64,000 bases of DNA from an uncultured Eubacteriales bacterium (GCA_900542295.1 UQNJ01000013.1:5261-69260); one strand, 5' to 3'; numbered from the stretch's first letter, positions 24,788 to 34,249 are shown. Numbers and translations: made by a program. The notes: a model not told the origin generated them from the sequence alone.

Positions 24788-25786
24788 TTATAACCAATCC
24801 TTTCTTATTGTAACTTCTCCGCTTGTTATGGTATCCATTTCCCTTGCGTGTATGCCATCGGTGTATTCTATAACAAGACCGCCGTTATCATCTATGTCTA
24901 CGGCCTTTGCTCTTATTCCGTGACCTCCGTTTTCCGGCAATGCACTGTAAGAAGTGCCGTATACAAGAATAGGTTTGCCGAGTATTAAGGAGCGTGACTT
25001 GTATTCTCGAAGCAGCATGCGTTTGTCGGAACTGTTTACTGTATCGAAAAATTGTTTTATTATTGCAGAAGCAAGTCGGTTTCTTGTAAATTCTTTATGC
25101 GGATTTTGTATGTATCCTGCTCGTTCTCGGATTTCTTCCGGAAAAGTCTGTTCAAAGCAGTTGACTCCTATACCTACTATAATACGGCTTATGCTGCCGG
25201 TTTCAAAATTTGTTTCGGCTTCTGTAAGTATTCCGCAAACTTTACGATTATTCAAGTAAATATCATTCACCCATTTTATTTTGGGGCCAAGTCCTGTAAC
25301 CTCTTCAAATGCTTTGCATACGGAAAGTGCGGCAAGTGAGGACACAAGCATCGATTTATCCAGGCTGAATTTTGGCTCAAAGACAATAGACATGTAAAGC
25401 CCCTTTGCCTGAGGCGAATAAAATGAGCGGCCGAGACGACCTCTTCCTGCTGTTTGAGTATCCGCAATTATTATATTAGGTACTGACAGGTCAGATAGAG
25501 TTTTTGCGTAATTGTTGGTTGAATCCACCTCGTTGAGAACGATAACTCTGCATGGAACTTTACATTCGTCTTTTATGTAAGAGGATGAAAGAATATCGTT
25601 TTTTTTCACAAGCCTGTAGCCCACACCTGATTTTGATTCTATTTCAAAACCTTGATCCTGCAAGCTTTTTACCGCCTTCCATACGGCATTTCTTGAAAGC
25701 CCGAGCTGCGTGGCAAGTTCTTGTCCCGATAAATATTTTTCCTGTGTTGTATTAAGTATATTAAAAAGGTCTGATTTTGTAGACAT
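24788..25786 (-). CDS. birA: Bifunctional biotin ligase/biotin operon repressor
   Basis: This 332-residue protein has an N-terminal winged helix (GQELATQLGLSRNAVWKAVKSLQDQGFEI) and a catalytic domain. The domain contains DSTNNYAKTL, TAGRGRLGRSFYSPQAKGLYMSIVF (biotinyl-AMP loop) and KWVNDIYLNNRKVCGILTEAE. It biotinylates carboxylase subunits and, as biotinyl-AMP-bound dimer, represses biotin genes. It is paired with bioY. Its own promoter is a consensus one. I did not find a clear biotin operator palindrome over it. Confidence 0.93.
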   Translation of the reverse strand: MSTKSDLFNILNTTQEKYLSGQELATQLGLSRNAVWKAVKSLQDQGFEIESKSGVGYRLVKKNDILSSSYIKDECKVPCRVIVLNEVDSTNNYAKTLSDLSVPNIIIADTQTAGRGRLGRSFYSPQAKGLYMSIVFEPKFSLDKSMLVSSLAALSVCKAFEEVTGLGPKIKWVNDIYLNNRKVCGILTEAETNFETGSISRIIVGIGVNCFEQTFPEEIRERAGYIQNPHKEFTRNRLASAIIKQFFDTVNSSDKRMLLREYKSRSLILGKPILVYGTSYSALPENGGHGIRAKAVDIDDNGGLVIEYTDGIHAREMDTITSGEVTIRKDWL

Positions 25787-25816
25787 GACATTCTCCTTTT
25801 TTGTTTTGATGCCAGA

Positions 25817-25845
25817 ATTATATAATGAAATGTCCGCAATGTCAA
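25817..25845 (-). promoter_or_regulatory. Promoter of birA-bioY
   Basis: On the minus strand a perfect TTGACA (25845-25840) and perfect TATAAT (25822-25817) are 17 bases apart, about 30 bases before the birA start. ATTATATAAT over the -10 is itself palindromic. Confidence 0.85.
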
Positions 25846-25859
25846 CTTAAATATAAATA

Positions 25860-25945
25860 TAGGGTGACAAACCCTTGGCGCCGGCGGTCGAATTGAGGAG
25901 AAAGATGTCGAAATGGTAAAGCAAATGCAAATTCGCCGTTAAAAT
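25860..25945. other. GC-rich patch with nested inverted repeats, unexplained
   Basis: In otherwise AT-rich spacer, AGGGTGACAAACCCT is a small hairpin. CGGC then GAATT (25882-25894) pairs with AATTCGCCG (25930-25938) across a four-base bulge. It lies upstream of the CorC-type gene's likely promoter (TTTAAT-17-TATAAT, 25969-25997), so it is not simply the 5' leader of that transcript. I do not recognise a known RNA family. Confidence 0.35.
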
Positions 25946-26028
25946 AGGTACCAAAATATGCACAAGACTTTAATGTTTATAAAATTCATGATATAATTCT
26001 TTATATGCATTTAAGCGGAGGATTTTGT

Positions 26029-27282
26029 GTGATATACAGTATAGCAGCAATAGTTGTACTGGTAGTGTTTTCGGCATATTTTTCTGCAACGGAAACTGCC
26101 TTTACATCTCTTAACAAAATAAGAATAAAGAATATGGCAAACGATGGTGACCACAGAGCAAGAAAAGTTATGGAACTGTCAGAAAATTATGATAATCTGC
26201 TGTCAACGATTCTGGTAGGAAATAATTTGGTCAACATAATGCTTTCATCCATATCGACAGTGCTTTTTATTGGGCTGTACCCAAATTACGGAGCGACCAT
26301 ATCAACTGCTGTGGCAACGGTTGTAGTTCTCATATTCGGAGAAATTTCGCCGAAGAGTCTTGCAAAAGAAAGCCCTGAAAAGTTTGCGATGTTTTCGGCA
26401 CCTTTTATACGGGTTCTGATAGTATTGCTGAAACCTATAAACTGGCTGTTTTCCATGTGGAAGAAGTTGCTTGCAAAGATATTCAATACGGATTCGGGAA
26501 GACCTATAACCGAGGATGAGCTTCTTACAATAGTTGAAGAGGCTGAGACTGAAGGAGGCATAGATACTGAGCAAAGCGAGCTTATCCAAAATGCTATAGA
26601 GTTCAACGAACTTGAAGCTCTTGATGTTCTTACTCCGAGAGTGGATATCAAGGCTATAGAGATGGATACTCCCGAAGATGAAATAGCAAAGATTTTTATA
26701 GATACGGGGTTTTCACGGCTTCCTGTCTATGATGATGACCTTGACAGCATAATAGGTGTGCTCAATCAGAAAGATTTTCATAATTATATCAAGGGCAGCA
26801 GAGCCTCTGTTTCGGAATATGTAAAACCTGTAATATTCGTTGCCGGAAGTATGAAGATATCTCAGCTGCTGAAAAAATTACAGACCGCAAAAACACATAT
26901 TGCTATTATTGTGGATGAATATGGAGGCACCTATGGTCTTGTAACTATGGAAGACATCATAGAAGAGCTTGTCGGGGAGATATATGATGAGCATGATGCG
27001 GCGGCTTTGCAGGACATAGTCTGCCAGCAGGATGGAACTTACAGAGTTTTGTGCAATACAAACATAGATAAAATGTTCGATTACTTTGATGTCGAAGAGG
27101 AAGTGGATGCCACTACAGTAAACGGCTGGGTAGTGCTTCAGATAGATAAACTGCCGGAAGTCGGAGACAGCTTTGTATACGAGGCTGATTATAAGCGTTT
27201 TGAAGTTGTTGTTACAAAAGCAGATGAGAGAAAGTCTCTCGAAATAAATATGACGGTGGAAGACCTGCCTGAGGAAGATTAG
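26029..27282 (+). CDS. CNNM/CorC (HlyC) family membrane protein with CBS domains
   Basis: I choose GTG at 26029 (417 residues) because GCGGAGGA lies six bases upstream; an ATG eight codons earlier has no such site. The N-terminal DUF21 domain (about residues 1-185, starting with FSAYFSATETAFTSLNKIRIK) has three to four membrane helices. A CBS pair follows (LTPRVDIKAIEMD and HIAIIVDEYGGTYGLVTMEDIIEELVGEIYDEHD), and then the C-terminal CorC_HlyC domain. Family members handle magnesium or other cation efflux, and the old name hemolysin is misleading. secA starts 12 bases downstream. Confidence 0.88.
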   Translation: MIYSIAAIVVLVVFSAYFSATETAFTSLNKIRIKNMANDGDHRARKVMELSENYDNLLSTILVGNNLVNIMLSSISTVLFIGLYPNYGATISTAVATVVVLIFGEISPKSLAKESPEKFAMFSAPFIRVLIVLLKPINWLFSMWKKLLAKIFNTDSGRPITEDELLTIVEEAETEGGIDTEQSELIQNAIEFNELEALDVLTPRVDIKAIEMDTPEDEIAKIFIDTGFSRLPVYDDDLDSIIGVLNQKDFHNYIKGSRASVSEYVKPVIFVAGSMKISQLLKKLQTAKTHIAIIVDEYGGTYGLVTMEDIIEELVGEIYDEHDAAALQDIVCQQDGTYRVLCNTNIDKMFDYFDVEEEVDATTVNGWVVLQIDKLPEVGDSFVYEADYKRFEVVVTKADERKSLEINMTVEDLPEED

Positions 27283-27294
27283 AAAGGGGAAATA

Positions 27295-30060
27295 ATGGGT
27301 TTTATGGAAAAAATCCTTGGTGATATGAATACCAAGGAAGTAAAAAAAGTGGAAAAAATAGCCGACAAGGTTATGGCACTGGAAAATGATATGTCATCCC
27401 TGACTGACGATCAGCTCAGAGAAAAGACTGCTGAGTTTAAGGAGAGAGTTAAAGGAGGAGAAAGCCTTGACGATATTCTGCCTGAAGCTTTTGCTGTATG
27501 CCGTGAGGGTGCATGGAGAAGCGTAGGCATGAAACATTTCAGAGTTCAGGTTATAGGTGGTATCGTTCTTCATCAGGGAAGAATTGCAGAAATGAAAACC
27601 GGTGAAGGTAAAACTTTGGTGGCAACTCTTGCAGCATACCTCAATGCTCTTGAGGGTAAAGGTGTTCATGTAGTTACAGTAAACGATTATCTGGCCAAGC
27701 GTGACGCAGAGTGGATGGGTAAAATATACACATTCCTCGGGCTGACAGTGGGCTGTGTAGTACATGGACTCAAAGACCATGAAAAAAAAGCGGCTTACGC
27801 TGCCGATATTACTTACGGAACAAACAACGAGTTCGGGTTTGATTACTTGCGTGACAATATGGTCACATATAAGGAACAGCTTTCGCAGAGAGAACTGAAT
27901 TTTGCCATAGTAGACGAAGTGGACTCCATTCTTGTGGATGAAGCCAGAACGCCGCTTATAATTTCAGGAAGAGGCGATGCCTCCACCGACTTGTACAAGA
28001 AAGCCGACCTGTGTGTAAGGAGACTTAAGGAAGAAGAAGATTTTACAATAGAAGAAAAAGAAAAGAAGGTAACGCTGACTGAAGACGGTATAGCCAAGTG
28101 CGAAAAATTCTTCGGCATAGAAAACTTAGGCGACCCGGAAAACATGGAGTACAACCACCATGTTATTCAGGCTCTCAAGGCCAGAAACATAATGAAGCGA
28201 GATGTGGACTATATCGTTAAAGATGGAGAAATAATCATCGTAGATGAGTTTACTGGCAGATTCATGTTCGGAAGAAGATACAGCAACGGTCTGCATCAGG
28301 CTATAGAGGCAAAAGAAGGTGTGCTTGTACGCTCCGAATCAAAGACTCTTGCAACCATAACGCTGCAAAATTATTTCCGTATGTACAATAAGCTTGCGGG
28401 AATGACAGGTACGGCAAAGACTGAGGAAGAAGAATTCCGTGAAATTTACAACATGGATGTAGTTGTAATACCGACCAATAAGCCTATTGCCCGTCAGGAC
28501 CTTGACGATGCAATATATGCGTCATTAAATGCAAAGTTCAAAGCCATAATAGAAAGAATTGCGGAAGTTCATGCTACAGGACAGCCTGTCCTTGTAGGTA
28601 CGATTTCGATAGAAAATTCAGAACTCCTCAGTGCAATGCTCAGAAAAAGAGGAGTAAAGCATAATGTACTTAACGCAAAGCAGCACGAAAAGGAAGCTCA
28701 GATAATAGCAGAAGCCGGAAGACTTGGGGCAGTTACTATTGCCACCAACATGGCAGGAAGAGGTACTGACATTATTTTAGGAGGTAATCCTGAGTTTGAA
28801 GCAAAGCGTGAAATGGAAAAGCTTGAGTATTCTCAGGAACAGATTTCTTTTGCAACAAGTTTTGTAAGCAGCACAGATCCTGTAATGAATGATGCAAGAA
28901 ATGTGTTCAAGGAGCTTCTTACAAAGTACAGCGAAGAAAGAAAAGAAGAGCAGGAGAAAGTAAGAGAACTTGGCGGGCTTTGCATAATAGGTACGGAAAG
29001 GCATGAGTCAAGACGTATAGACAATCAGCTGAGAGGTAGAGCAGGTCGTCAGGGCGATCCGGGACAGACACAGTTCTTTATTTCTCTGGAAGATGATTTA
29101 ATGAGACTTTTCGGAGGCGAGAAAATTCAGGGTCTCATGAACAAGATGGGTATGAGCGAGGAAGCAATAGCTGCCGGAATGCTTTCCAAGAGTATAGAAA
29201 ATGCTCAGAAAAAGGTGGAAAGCAGAAACTTTGAAATAAGAAAGTATGTGCTTCAGTATGACAATGTTATGAATAAACAGCGTGAAGTTATATATGACCA
29301 ACGCCGTAAGGTTCTCTTCGGAGATGATATAAAGGATTATATTATGGAGATGATGGAGGATCTTGTCAGAACTACTGTACAGCCTGTGACTATAGCAAGC
29401 AAGTATCCGGAGGAATGGGATATTGATATGCTAAACGAAAATCTGAAGCAGATAACGGGGTCTTTTGAGGGGCTTATTTACTCCGATGAGGAAAAGCTTG
29501 CATTGAAGGAAGAGCAGCTCACTGAAGACGCTTTGAAAATATTCCGTGATATGTATAAGGCTAAGGAAAATGAAATCGGCGATGAGCGTATGCGTGACGT
29601 GGAGAAAATGATTCTGCTGAGGGTTGTAGACAATCACTGGATGGAACATATAGACGCCATGGATGACCTTAAGCAGGGAATAGGCTTGAGGGCTCTCGGT
29701 CAGATCAATCCTGCCAATGCATATGCCTCAGAGGGTTTTGATATGTTTGAGGCCATGGTTGCGGAAATCAGAGAAGAAGCAGTTAGATACTGCTATAATG
29801 TAACTCTGAGAACAGGCATTGAAAGGCGACAGGTTATGTCGGGAGGACAGGAAAGAAAGGACGATTTTGTCGATAACGGATCGGCCGGACAGCAGTCTGC
29901 CGGCGGAAGAATGCCTAAGCAGGCGCCTAAACCTGAGGAACCTAAGAAACCGGAGACTTTCAGAAGAGAGAGTCCTAAGGTTGGCCGCAACGACCCATGC
30001 CCGTGCGGATCAGGTAAAAAATACAAAAACTGCTGCATGAAAAAGGATATGGAGCAGTAA
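27295..30060 (+). CDS. secA: Preprotein translocase ATPase SecA
   Basis: The 921-residue motor drives Sec-dependent export. Walker A MKTGEGKT is near residues 99-106, the DEVDSILVDEARTPLIISG Walker B region near 205-225, the TGTAKTE motif near 372, and ATNMAGRGTDI in the second nucleotide domain. The linker ends in a SEC-C zinc motif, CPCGSGKKYKNCC, at the C-terminus, used for SecB or ribosome contacts in other bacteria. Length fits the full, SEC-C-bearing form. AGGGGAAATA precedes the ATG. In B. subtilis prfB follows secA, whereas here a GntR/ABC operon is inserted between them. Confidence 0.97.
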   Translation: MGFMEKILGDMNTKEVKKVEKIADKVMALENDMSSLTDDQLREKTAEFKERVKGGESLDDILPEAFAVCREGAWRSVGMKHFRVQVIGGIVLHQGRIAEMKTGEGKTLVATLAAYLNALEGKGVHVVTVNDYLAKRDAEWMGKIYTFLGLTVGCVVHGLKDHEKKAAYAADITYGTNNEFGFDYLRDNMVTYKEQLSQRELNFAIVDEVDSILVDEARTPLIISGRGDASTDLYKKADLCVRRLKEEEDFTIEEKEKKVTLTEDGIAKCEKFFGIENLGDPENMEYNHHVIQALKARNIMKRDVDYIVKDGEIIIVDEFTGRFMFGRRYSNGLHQAIEAKEGVLVRSESKTLATITLQNYFRMYNKLAGMTGTAKTEEEEFREIYNMDVVVIPTNKPIARQDLDDAIYASLNAKFKAIIERIAEVHATGQPVLVGTISIENSELLSAMLRKRGVKHNVLNAKQHEKEAQIIAEAGRLGAVTIATNMAGRGTDIILGGNPEFEAKREMEKLEYSQEQISFATSFVSSTDPVMNDARNVFKELLTKYSEERKEEQEKVRELGGLCIIGTERHESRRIDNQLRGRAGRQGDPGQTQFFISLEDDLMRLFGGEKIQGLMNKMGMSEEAIAAGMLSKSIENAQKKVESRNFEIRKYVLQYDNVMNKQREVIYDQRRKVLFGDDIKDYIMEMMEDLVRTTVQPVTIASKYPEEWDIDMLNENLKQITGSFEGLIYSDEEKLALKEEQLTEDALKIFRDMYKAKENEIGDERMRDVEKMILLRVVDNHWMEHIDAMDDLKQGIGLRALGQINPANAYASEGFDMFEAMVAEIREEAVRYCYNVTLRTGIERRQVMSGGQERKDDFVDNGSAGQQSAGGRMPKQAPKPEEPKKPETFRRESPKVGRNDPCPCGSGKKYKNCCMKKDMEQ

Positions 30061-30074
30061 ATTTTGAATATTTC

Positions 30075-30116
30075 AAACCCATGCAAGGCTCGTGAGAGCA
30101 TATTGCATGGGTTTTT
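30075..30116 (+). terminator. Intrinsic terminator after secA
   Basis: AAACCCATGCAA (30075-30086) and TTGCATGGGTTT (30103-30114) pair perfectly around a 16-base loop and continue in T residues. Confidence 0.9.
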
Positions 30117-30161
30117 GATTGTGAGATTTCTGCAAAAATCTTGTATACATTTAAAAGACCA

Positions 30162-30216
30162 TTGACAAAGGAATAAAAATGTATTATTGTACTAATTAAA
30201 TAATACAATAATACAT
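30162..30216 (+). promoter_or_regulatory. Promoter with overlapping 13-bp palindromic operator (YtrA type)
   Basis: TTGACA (30162-30167) and TATTGT (30185-30190) are 17 bases apart. A perfect inverted repeat, ATGTATTATTGTA (30179-30191) and TACAATAATACAT (30204-30216), separated by 12 bases, covers the -10 element and transcription start. The GntR gene follows 48 bases later, so the site is most simply its own operator. Confidence 0.85.
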
Positions 30217-30263
30217 GTGGAAAGGAAATAATACCACATAGAAACAACGGGAGGTGAAAGGTT

Positions 30264-30689
30264 TTGGATAAGAGACTTGAGGGGAATCTTCCCATATATG
30301 TTCAGATTATGAACAAGATAAGGGAGAGTATAGCTTCCGGAGAGCTCGGACCGGGAGACAGGGTAGCCTCTGTAAGAGAGTTGGCAGCAGATTTTGAGGT
30401 AAATCCCAACACTATGCAGAGAGCGTTGACAGAACTGGAGAGAGAAAAGCTGCTTGAGTCTGAAAGGACTCAAGGCAGGTATGTGACTTCTGATAAAGCT
30501 GCAATAGAGGGGCTTAGAAGAAATATCGCCAATGAAGCGGCGGATAAATTCAGGGCAGAGATGGCAGCTTTAGGATTCACTGAAGAAGAAATGCTGGATT
30601 TTTTTCTAAGACGGCTCCGTGAGACGGAAGCAGAAGAAAGAAAAAACGGAGCCGCATTTGGATCAGTTGACGAAAAGCAGGTGGGGTAA
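30264..30689 (+). CDS. GntR-family (YtrA subfamily) transcriptional repressor
   Basis: The 141-residue protein has the GntR winged helix (LPIYVQIMNKIRESIASGELGPGDRVASVRELAADFEVNPNTMQRALTELEREKLL) and only a short helical C-terminal tail. That identifies the YtrA subfamily, which controls linked ABC transporter genes. The start codon is TTG at 30264, eight bases after GGGAGGTG. It is the first gene of a five-gene operon and lies just behind a large palindrome likely to be its operator. YtrA-type regulators often respond to cell-wall antibiotics, and here that is only inference. Confidence 0.9.
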   Translation: MDKRLEGNLPIYVQIMNKIRESIASGELGPGDRVASVRELAADFEVNPNTMQRALTELEREKLLESERTQGRYVTSDKAAIEGLRRNIANEAADKFRAEMAALGFTEEEMLDFFLRRLRETEAEERKNGAAFGSVDEKQVG

Positions 30690-31451
30690 ATGAAAGAAGT
30701 AATTGATACCGGCAAGGAGAACAGGAAAAATTTAAAATTGGTAGGTGAACCGGTAATGGTACGTATTGAAAATCTAAGCAAGTTTTTCAATACTAAAAGG
30801 GCTCTTGACGGAATAAATCTTGAGCTTCCCAAAGGCAGGATAATAGGACTTTTGGGACCGAACGGAAGCGGTAAAAGTACATTGCTTAGGATAATGGCAG
30901 GATTCTGTGCTGATTATGAGGGCAGCGTGCTGATTGACGAGAAGAGTCCGGGAACGGCGGAGAGCCGTGCGGAAGTTGCCTATCTTCCGGACAGAGACGG
31001 TCTGCCGGAAAATTTGACTGTTGAAGAGATTATAAGTATATATAAAGAGTTTTTTGCAGATTTCGATGAATTAAAATGCAGAGAGCTTCTTGAGAATTTT
31101 AACATCAGCGAAAATGCAACGACTAAAGAAATGTCAAAAGGGGTTATAGATAAATTGCAGATTTCAATGCTGATGTCAAGAAAAGCAAAGCTGTATCTTC
31201 TTGATGAGCCCATAGGCGGAGTCGATGTGGAAGCGAGAAAACTTGTGCTGGATCTTATTTTAGAAAATTTCAACCCTGAGGGCACTATGCTGATTGCAAC
31301 ACATCTTGTAAGAGATATAGAAAGACTGTTTGATTCGGCAATAGTCCTAAAGGATGGCAGAGTTGCGGTATATGACGACAGTGATACGATACGGGAAGCA
31401 TACGGCGGAACTTTGGAGGATGCTCTTATAAGTATATTTAAAGGAGAGTAG
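30690..31451 (+). CDS. ABC transporter ATP-binding protein (YtrB-like)
   Basis: The 253-residue ATPase has Walker A GLLGPNGSGKSTLL (near residues 54-67) and Walker B LYLLDEPIGGVD. Its signature is altered, MSKGVIDKLQ instead of LSGGQ, as is usual in YtrB-type exporters. The ATG immediately follows the repressor stop, behind a GGTGGGG sequence. An internal ATG 22 codons later would remove a poorly conserved extension. Together with the permeases downstream it should form a heteromeric ABC exporter or sensor of unknown substrate. Confidence 0.88.
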   Translation: MKEVIDTGKENRKNLKLVGEPVMVRIENLSKFFNTKRALDGINLELPKGRIIGLLGPNGSGKSTLLRIMAGFCADYEGSVLIDEKSPGTAESRAEVAYLPDRDGLPENLTVEEIISIYKEFFADFDELKCRELLENFNISENATTKEMSKGVIDKLQISMLMSRKAKLYLLDEPIGGVDVEARKLVLDLILENFNPEGTMLIATHLVRDIERLFDSAIVLKDGRVAVYDDSDTIREAYGGTLEDALISIFKGE

Positions 31452-31453
31452 CC

Positions 31454-32710
31454 ATGATAAAGGTTTTGATTAAGAGTAAATATTTTAAAATTTTATTTCT
31501 TGTAATTGTGGTGGCGATGCTTGTTCTTGCAGGGTCAAGCCGGATGCTGACAGGAAGAATGAACCTTCCTGATGAAAGCCTTGAGAAACTTAAATCACAA
31601 GGGATAGATGTGGTTCTCTCTTTTGGGGAATATAGAGAGTTGAAGCTGATTGACGGTGATGACAATCTTGCTGCCGGTAAAAACAATGATGGAATATGGG
31701 AGCTTATAGATCTTGAGACAAGAAAAACGGCTGTTCTGGATGGCATTGATTATGTGGATGAGGGCGGCAGAGATATGGTAGTTCTGAAAGCGGATAAAGG
31801 CTATATAGCCGCAGATACAGACAGGCTTTTGAAAAAAGGCCAGCTGACCGATAAAGGGATTATCGAAAGGTGTGAAGATGCTTACTCTATGCGATATGAC
31901 AGAGATGGGAAGTATGTGCTGGTTGAAGAGGAGAATTCATATCGCATTATTTCTTCAGACGGCAACATATTGTATGAGAACAATGATTGCGACAGAGCTT
32001 TTCCATCAATGAAATCAGGATATGTAGTAGAAGAAAAACAAGGGATACAGCGAATAATAAATATATACACAGGTGAAATCGCATGTGAGCTTGAGCCTCA
32101 TGAAACTATAGAAAGATACTGCGCAGGCAGATGGATTGTAGGAGTACCTGAAGACCCGAATGCAGCATTCTTGAGAATGAACTTTTATATTCTTAATGAC
32201 GATTTCACAAAGAATGAAGAGGTTGGAGAATTCTCTTATTACGAGGGATATGAAAAGTATATCTATGTTCAGAAAGAAGGGTCTATGTTTGTCGATGAAG
32301 ATGGTGAAGTCGTCTATCGCTGTGAGAATGACAGCAACCGGAATGCTTTCATAGGTGCAGCCGGTAATGTGACCTTTTTCAGAAGTGAGTCCTATGGTTA
32401 TGTTAAATATGCAGATTTCAAAAATGGAGGATTGGAAAACGCAAAAGAGTACAAAGAGCTTTGCTTTATGGACTTTGAAGATGGGTCTGCGCTGACTGCA
32501 AGGCACAAGGACGGGGGATACGGCAGCATAGAGGAAGCTTCTGTCGAAAGTCTTAAAAACGATTATAAATACGGATTCAAAGACAGCGGATTTAACGACT
32601 TGACCGGATTTATATTTGACAAAGCATATAAAAGCGAAAACGGATATGCTGTTGTCATTAAAGGGATGAAATATGCACTCATTGATTTGAAGGGGGCGGT
32701 TTCGAGATGA
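31454..32710 (+). CDS. Membrane-anchored extracytoplasmic protein, possibly WG-repeat/beta-propeller-like
   Basis: The 418-residue protein has one N-terminal membrane helix (about residues 10-28), followed by a large domain of short repeating beta-strand segments. Patterns such as NNDGIWELIDLETRKTAVLDG, GKYVLVEEENSYRIISSDG and KNGYAVVIKGMKYALIDLKG recall WG-type repeats. I do not recognise a named family. It starts two bases after the ATPase stop and overlaps the next permease by four bases, so it is an integral part of the ABC operon, perhaps an accessory or sensor domain outside the membrane. Confidence 0.75.
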   Translation: MIKVLIKSKYFKILFLVIVVAMLVLAGSSRMLTGRMNLPDESLEKLKSQGIDVVLSFGEYRELKLIDGDDNLAAGKNNDGIWELIDLETRKTAVLDGIDYVDEGGRDMVVLKADKGYIAADTDRLLKKGQLTDKGIIERCEDAYSMRYDRDGKYVLVEEENSYRIISSDGNILYENNDCDRAFPSMKSGYVVEEKQGIQRIINIYTGEIACELEPHETIERYCAGRWIVGVPEDPNAAFLRMNFYILNDDFTKNEEVGEFSYYEGYEKYIYVQKEGSMFVDEDGEVVYRCENDSNRNAFIGAAGNVTFFRSESYGYVKYADFKNGGLENAKEYKELCFMDFEDGSALTARHKDGGYGSIEEASVESLKNDYKYGFKDSGFNDLTGFIFDKAYKSENGYAVVIKGMKYALIDLKGAVSR

Positions 32711-33450
32711 TAGATAAATATATCAAGCTTAATCTTAAAATGATAGGCGGTGAAATAGGTGCGGCGGCGGTTATGGCTCTGGCAAGCCTTTTGTGCCTTG
32801 CAAATATTTTGCTGGCATTCATAATAATATTGATTCCGACGATTGCTCTGCTTGTGGTTATGAGGGCATATAAAAAACTGTTTTGGGACTGTATTTACGG
32901 CAAGAGCGCCTATTTGTACAATTCGCTTCCTGTGAATACGGAAGAAATTGTGGCGGGAAAGCTGTTTGCTGCGTGGATTATGCTTCTTGCATACAATTTA
33001 GCGTCGGTTTTTACAATTCTTATATTGATCTTTGCCGGAGATGGGATGTTTTCAATGATAACAGATGTTATGAGCAACAGCAGAACTACATTGGTAGGTG
33101 TAATTACAGGGGCAGTTGATGTGAATATGATGCAGTTTGTACTTCCTGTAGAACTTCTGAAAGCTGTTACCGGTGCGGCAGTCGGAGCAGCAATAATATT
33201 TTTCGGTGTTGTGTTTGCCAATTCTCGAAAGGGAAATGCCAGCAAATCTGTAAGAGTCTTTGTGGCGATAATATTGTGTATAGTGCTTTCCGTAGTGCTG
33301 ACTGACGGTATAGGCACAATAACTGCCCGTCTTGGAATTGATTATTCCGTATGGCTGTCTTTACTGCAATGTATTGTAAATGTGGTGTCAGTTGAGATAC
33401 TTTTTAAAGGAATTGTTAATCTTCTGAACAAATATTATCTTCTTCAATGA
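32707..33450 (+). CDS. ABC transporter permease component A
   Basis: This 247-residue membrane protein has about six hydrophobic segments and a cytoplasmic loop LFWDCIYGKSAYLYNSLPVNTEEIVAGKL after the second helix. That loop is typical of ABC-2-like permeases from YtrA operons. It overlaps the preceding gene (ATGA) and the following permease by four bases each. The substrate is unknown. It shares the loop pattern with the next gene, indicating two related subunits. Confidence 0.8.
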   Translation: MIDKYIKLNLKMIGGEIGAAAVMALASLLCLANILLAFIIILIPTIALLVVMRAYKKLFWDCIYGKSAYLYNSLPVNTEEIVAGKLFAAWIMLLAYNLASVFTILILIFAGDGMFSMITDVMSNSRTTLVGVITGAVDVNMMQFVLPVELLKAVTGAAVGAAIIFFGVVFANSRKGNASKSVRVFVAIILCIVLSVVLTDGIGTITARLGIDYSVWLSLLQCIVNVVSVEILFKGIVNLLNKYYLLQ

Positions 33451-34088
33451 CAGCGTCGCAAACAGGGGGTGATTTCGTGGGGAATAATATATTAAAGAAA
33501 TATATATCAATGAATATAAAGTGCGCCGGCTGGCTTCTTCACGGAGCTGTTGCCTGCGGACTTGCCGCTGTGGTATTTGATCCAAGGTTCTCTGTAGTGG
33601 GAGCAGTAATGCTGGCAGGGGTGATGAAAAGGCTTTATATTGACACCTTTTACAAAAGGTCAGCATATTTCTACCAGAGCGTTCCTGTTTCACTTAACAT
33701 GTCGCTGGCGGTTAAAACGGCAATTTGCAGTTATGCGGGATTCTTTGTTATTCTGGGAATGAGGGCACAGTCTTTTAGGCTTATGGATTGTGTAGCTGCT
33801 GCGGTATTGTCTACGCTTTTGCTTGCTGTTATGACGGCGTCAGTAAGCTTTGCAGTTATAAGCATGGACTGCGTAAACAGGCGTGAAGGAAAGGGGAAAG
33901 CCATGATAAGCGGATGTGCTGTAATGTGCGTTCTGATATTTGCCGTCAAGTTTATAGAGAATGGCATGACAGGAGCTTTTGGAAACTCAGCGGCTTCGCA
34001 GGCAGCTGTGATAATATTCGCTTTGATAATAACGCTTATAGCAGTAATCACCGATATAAGAACTATAAATAAAAATTATATCGTATAA
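33447..34088 (+). CDS. ABC transporter permease component B
   Basis: The 213-residue protein has five to six hydrophobic segments and the same signature loop (LYIDTFYKRSAYFYQSVPVSLNMSLAVK) as the preceding permease. The start shown is the ATG that overlaps the upstream stop. A GTG at 33477, in the same frame and with GGGGGTG nearby, is an alternative start that would shorten the protein by ten residues. It is the last gene of the operon, ended by a hairpin at 34,123. Confidence 0.75.
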   Translation: MTASQTGGDFVGNNILKKYISMNIKCAGWLLHGAVACGLAAVVFDPRFSVVGAVMLAGVMKRLYIDTFYKRSAYFYQSVPVSLNMSLAVKTAICSYAGFFVILGMRAQSFRLMDCVAAAVLSTLLLAVMTASVSFAVISMDCVNRREGKGKAMISGCAVMCVLIFAVKFIENGMTGAFGNSAASQAAVIIFALIITLIAVITDIRTINKNYIV

Positions 34089-34122
34089 AGGTTTCGGCGG
34101 ATAAATAAAGAATGTGGTTAAG

Positions 34123-34170
34123 AAAACATATCCGGACCGTGCAGGCTATGCAGGTTCCGGGTATGTTTTT
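34123..34170 (+). terminator. Intrinsic terminator of the GntR/ABC operon
   Basis: AAACATA then CCGGACC pairs with GGTTCCGG then TATGTTT (34153-34167) with one G-T pair and one bulge, around a 14-base loop that itself contains a GCAGGCTATGC hairpin. It ends in five T. Confidence 0.8.
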
Positions 34171-34249
34171 ATGTTTTCGGAATTTGCTTAACCGGAAGCA
34201 GGCGGCGGCACAGAGATAAATTTCAGCAGGTCTCTATTTGTCTAAAACA

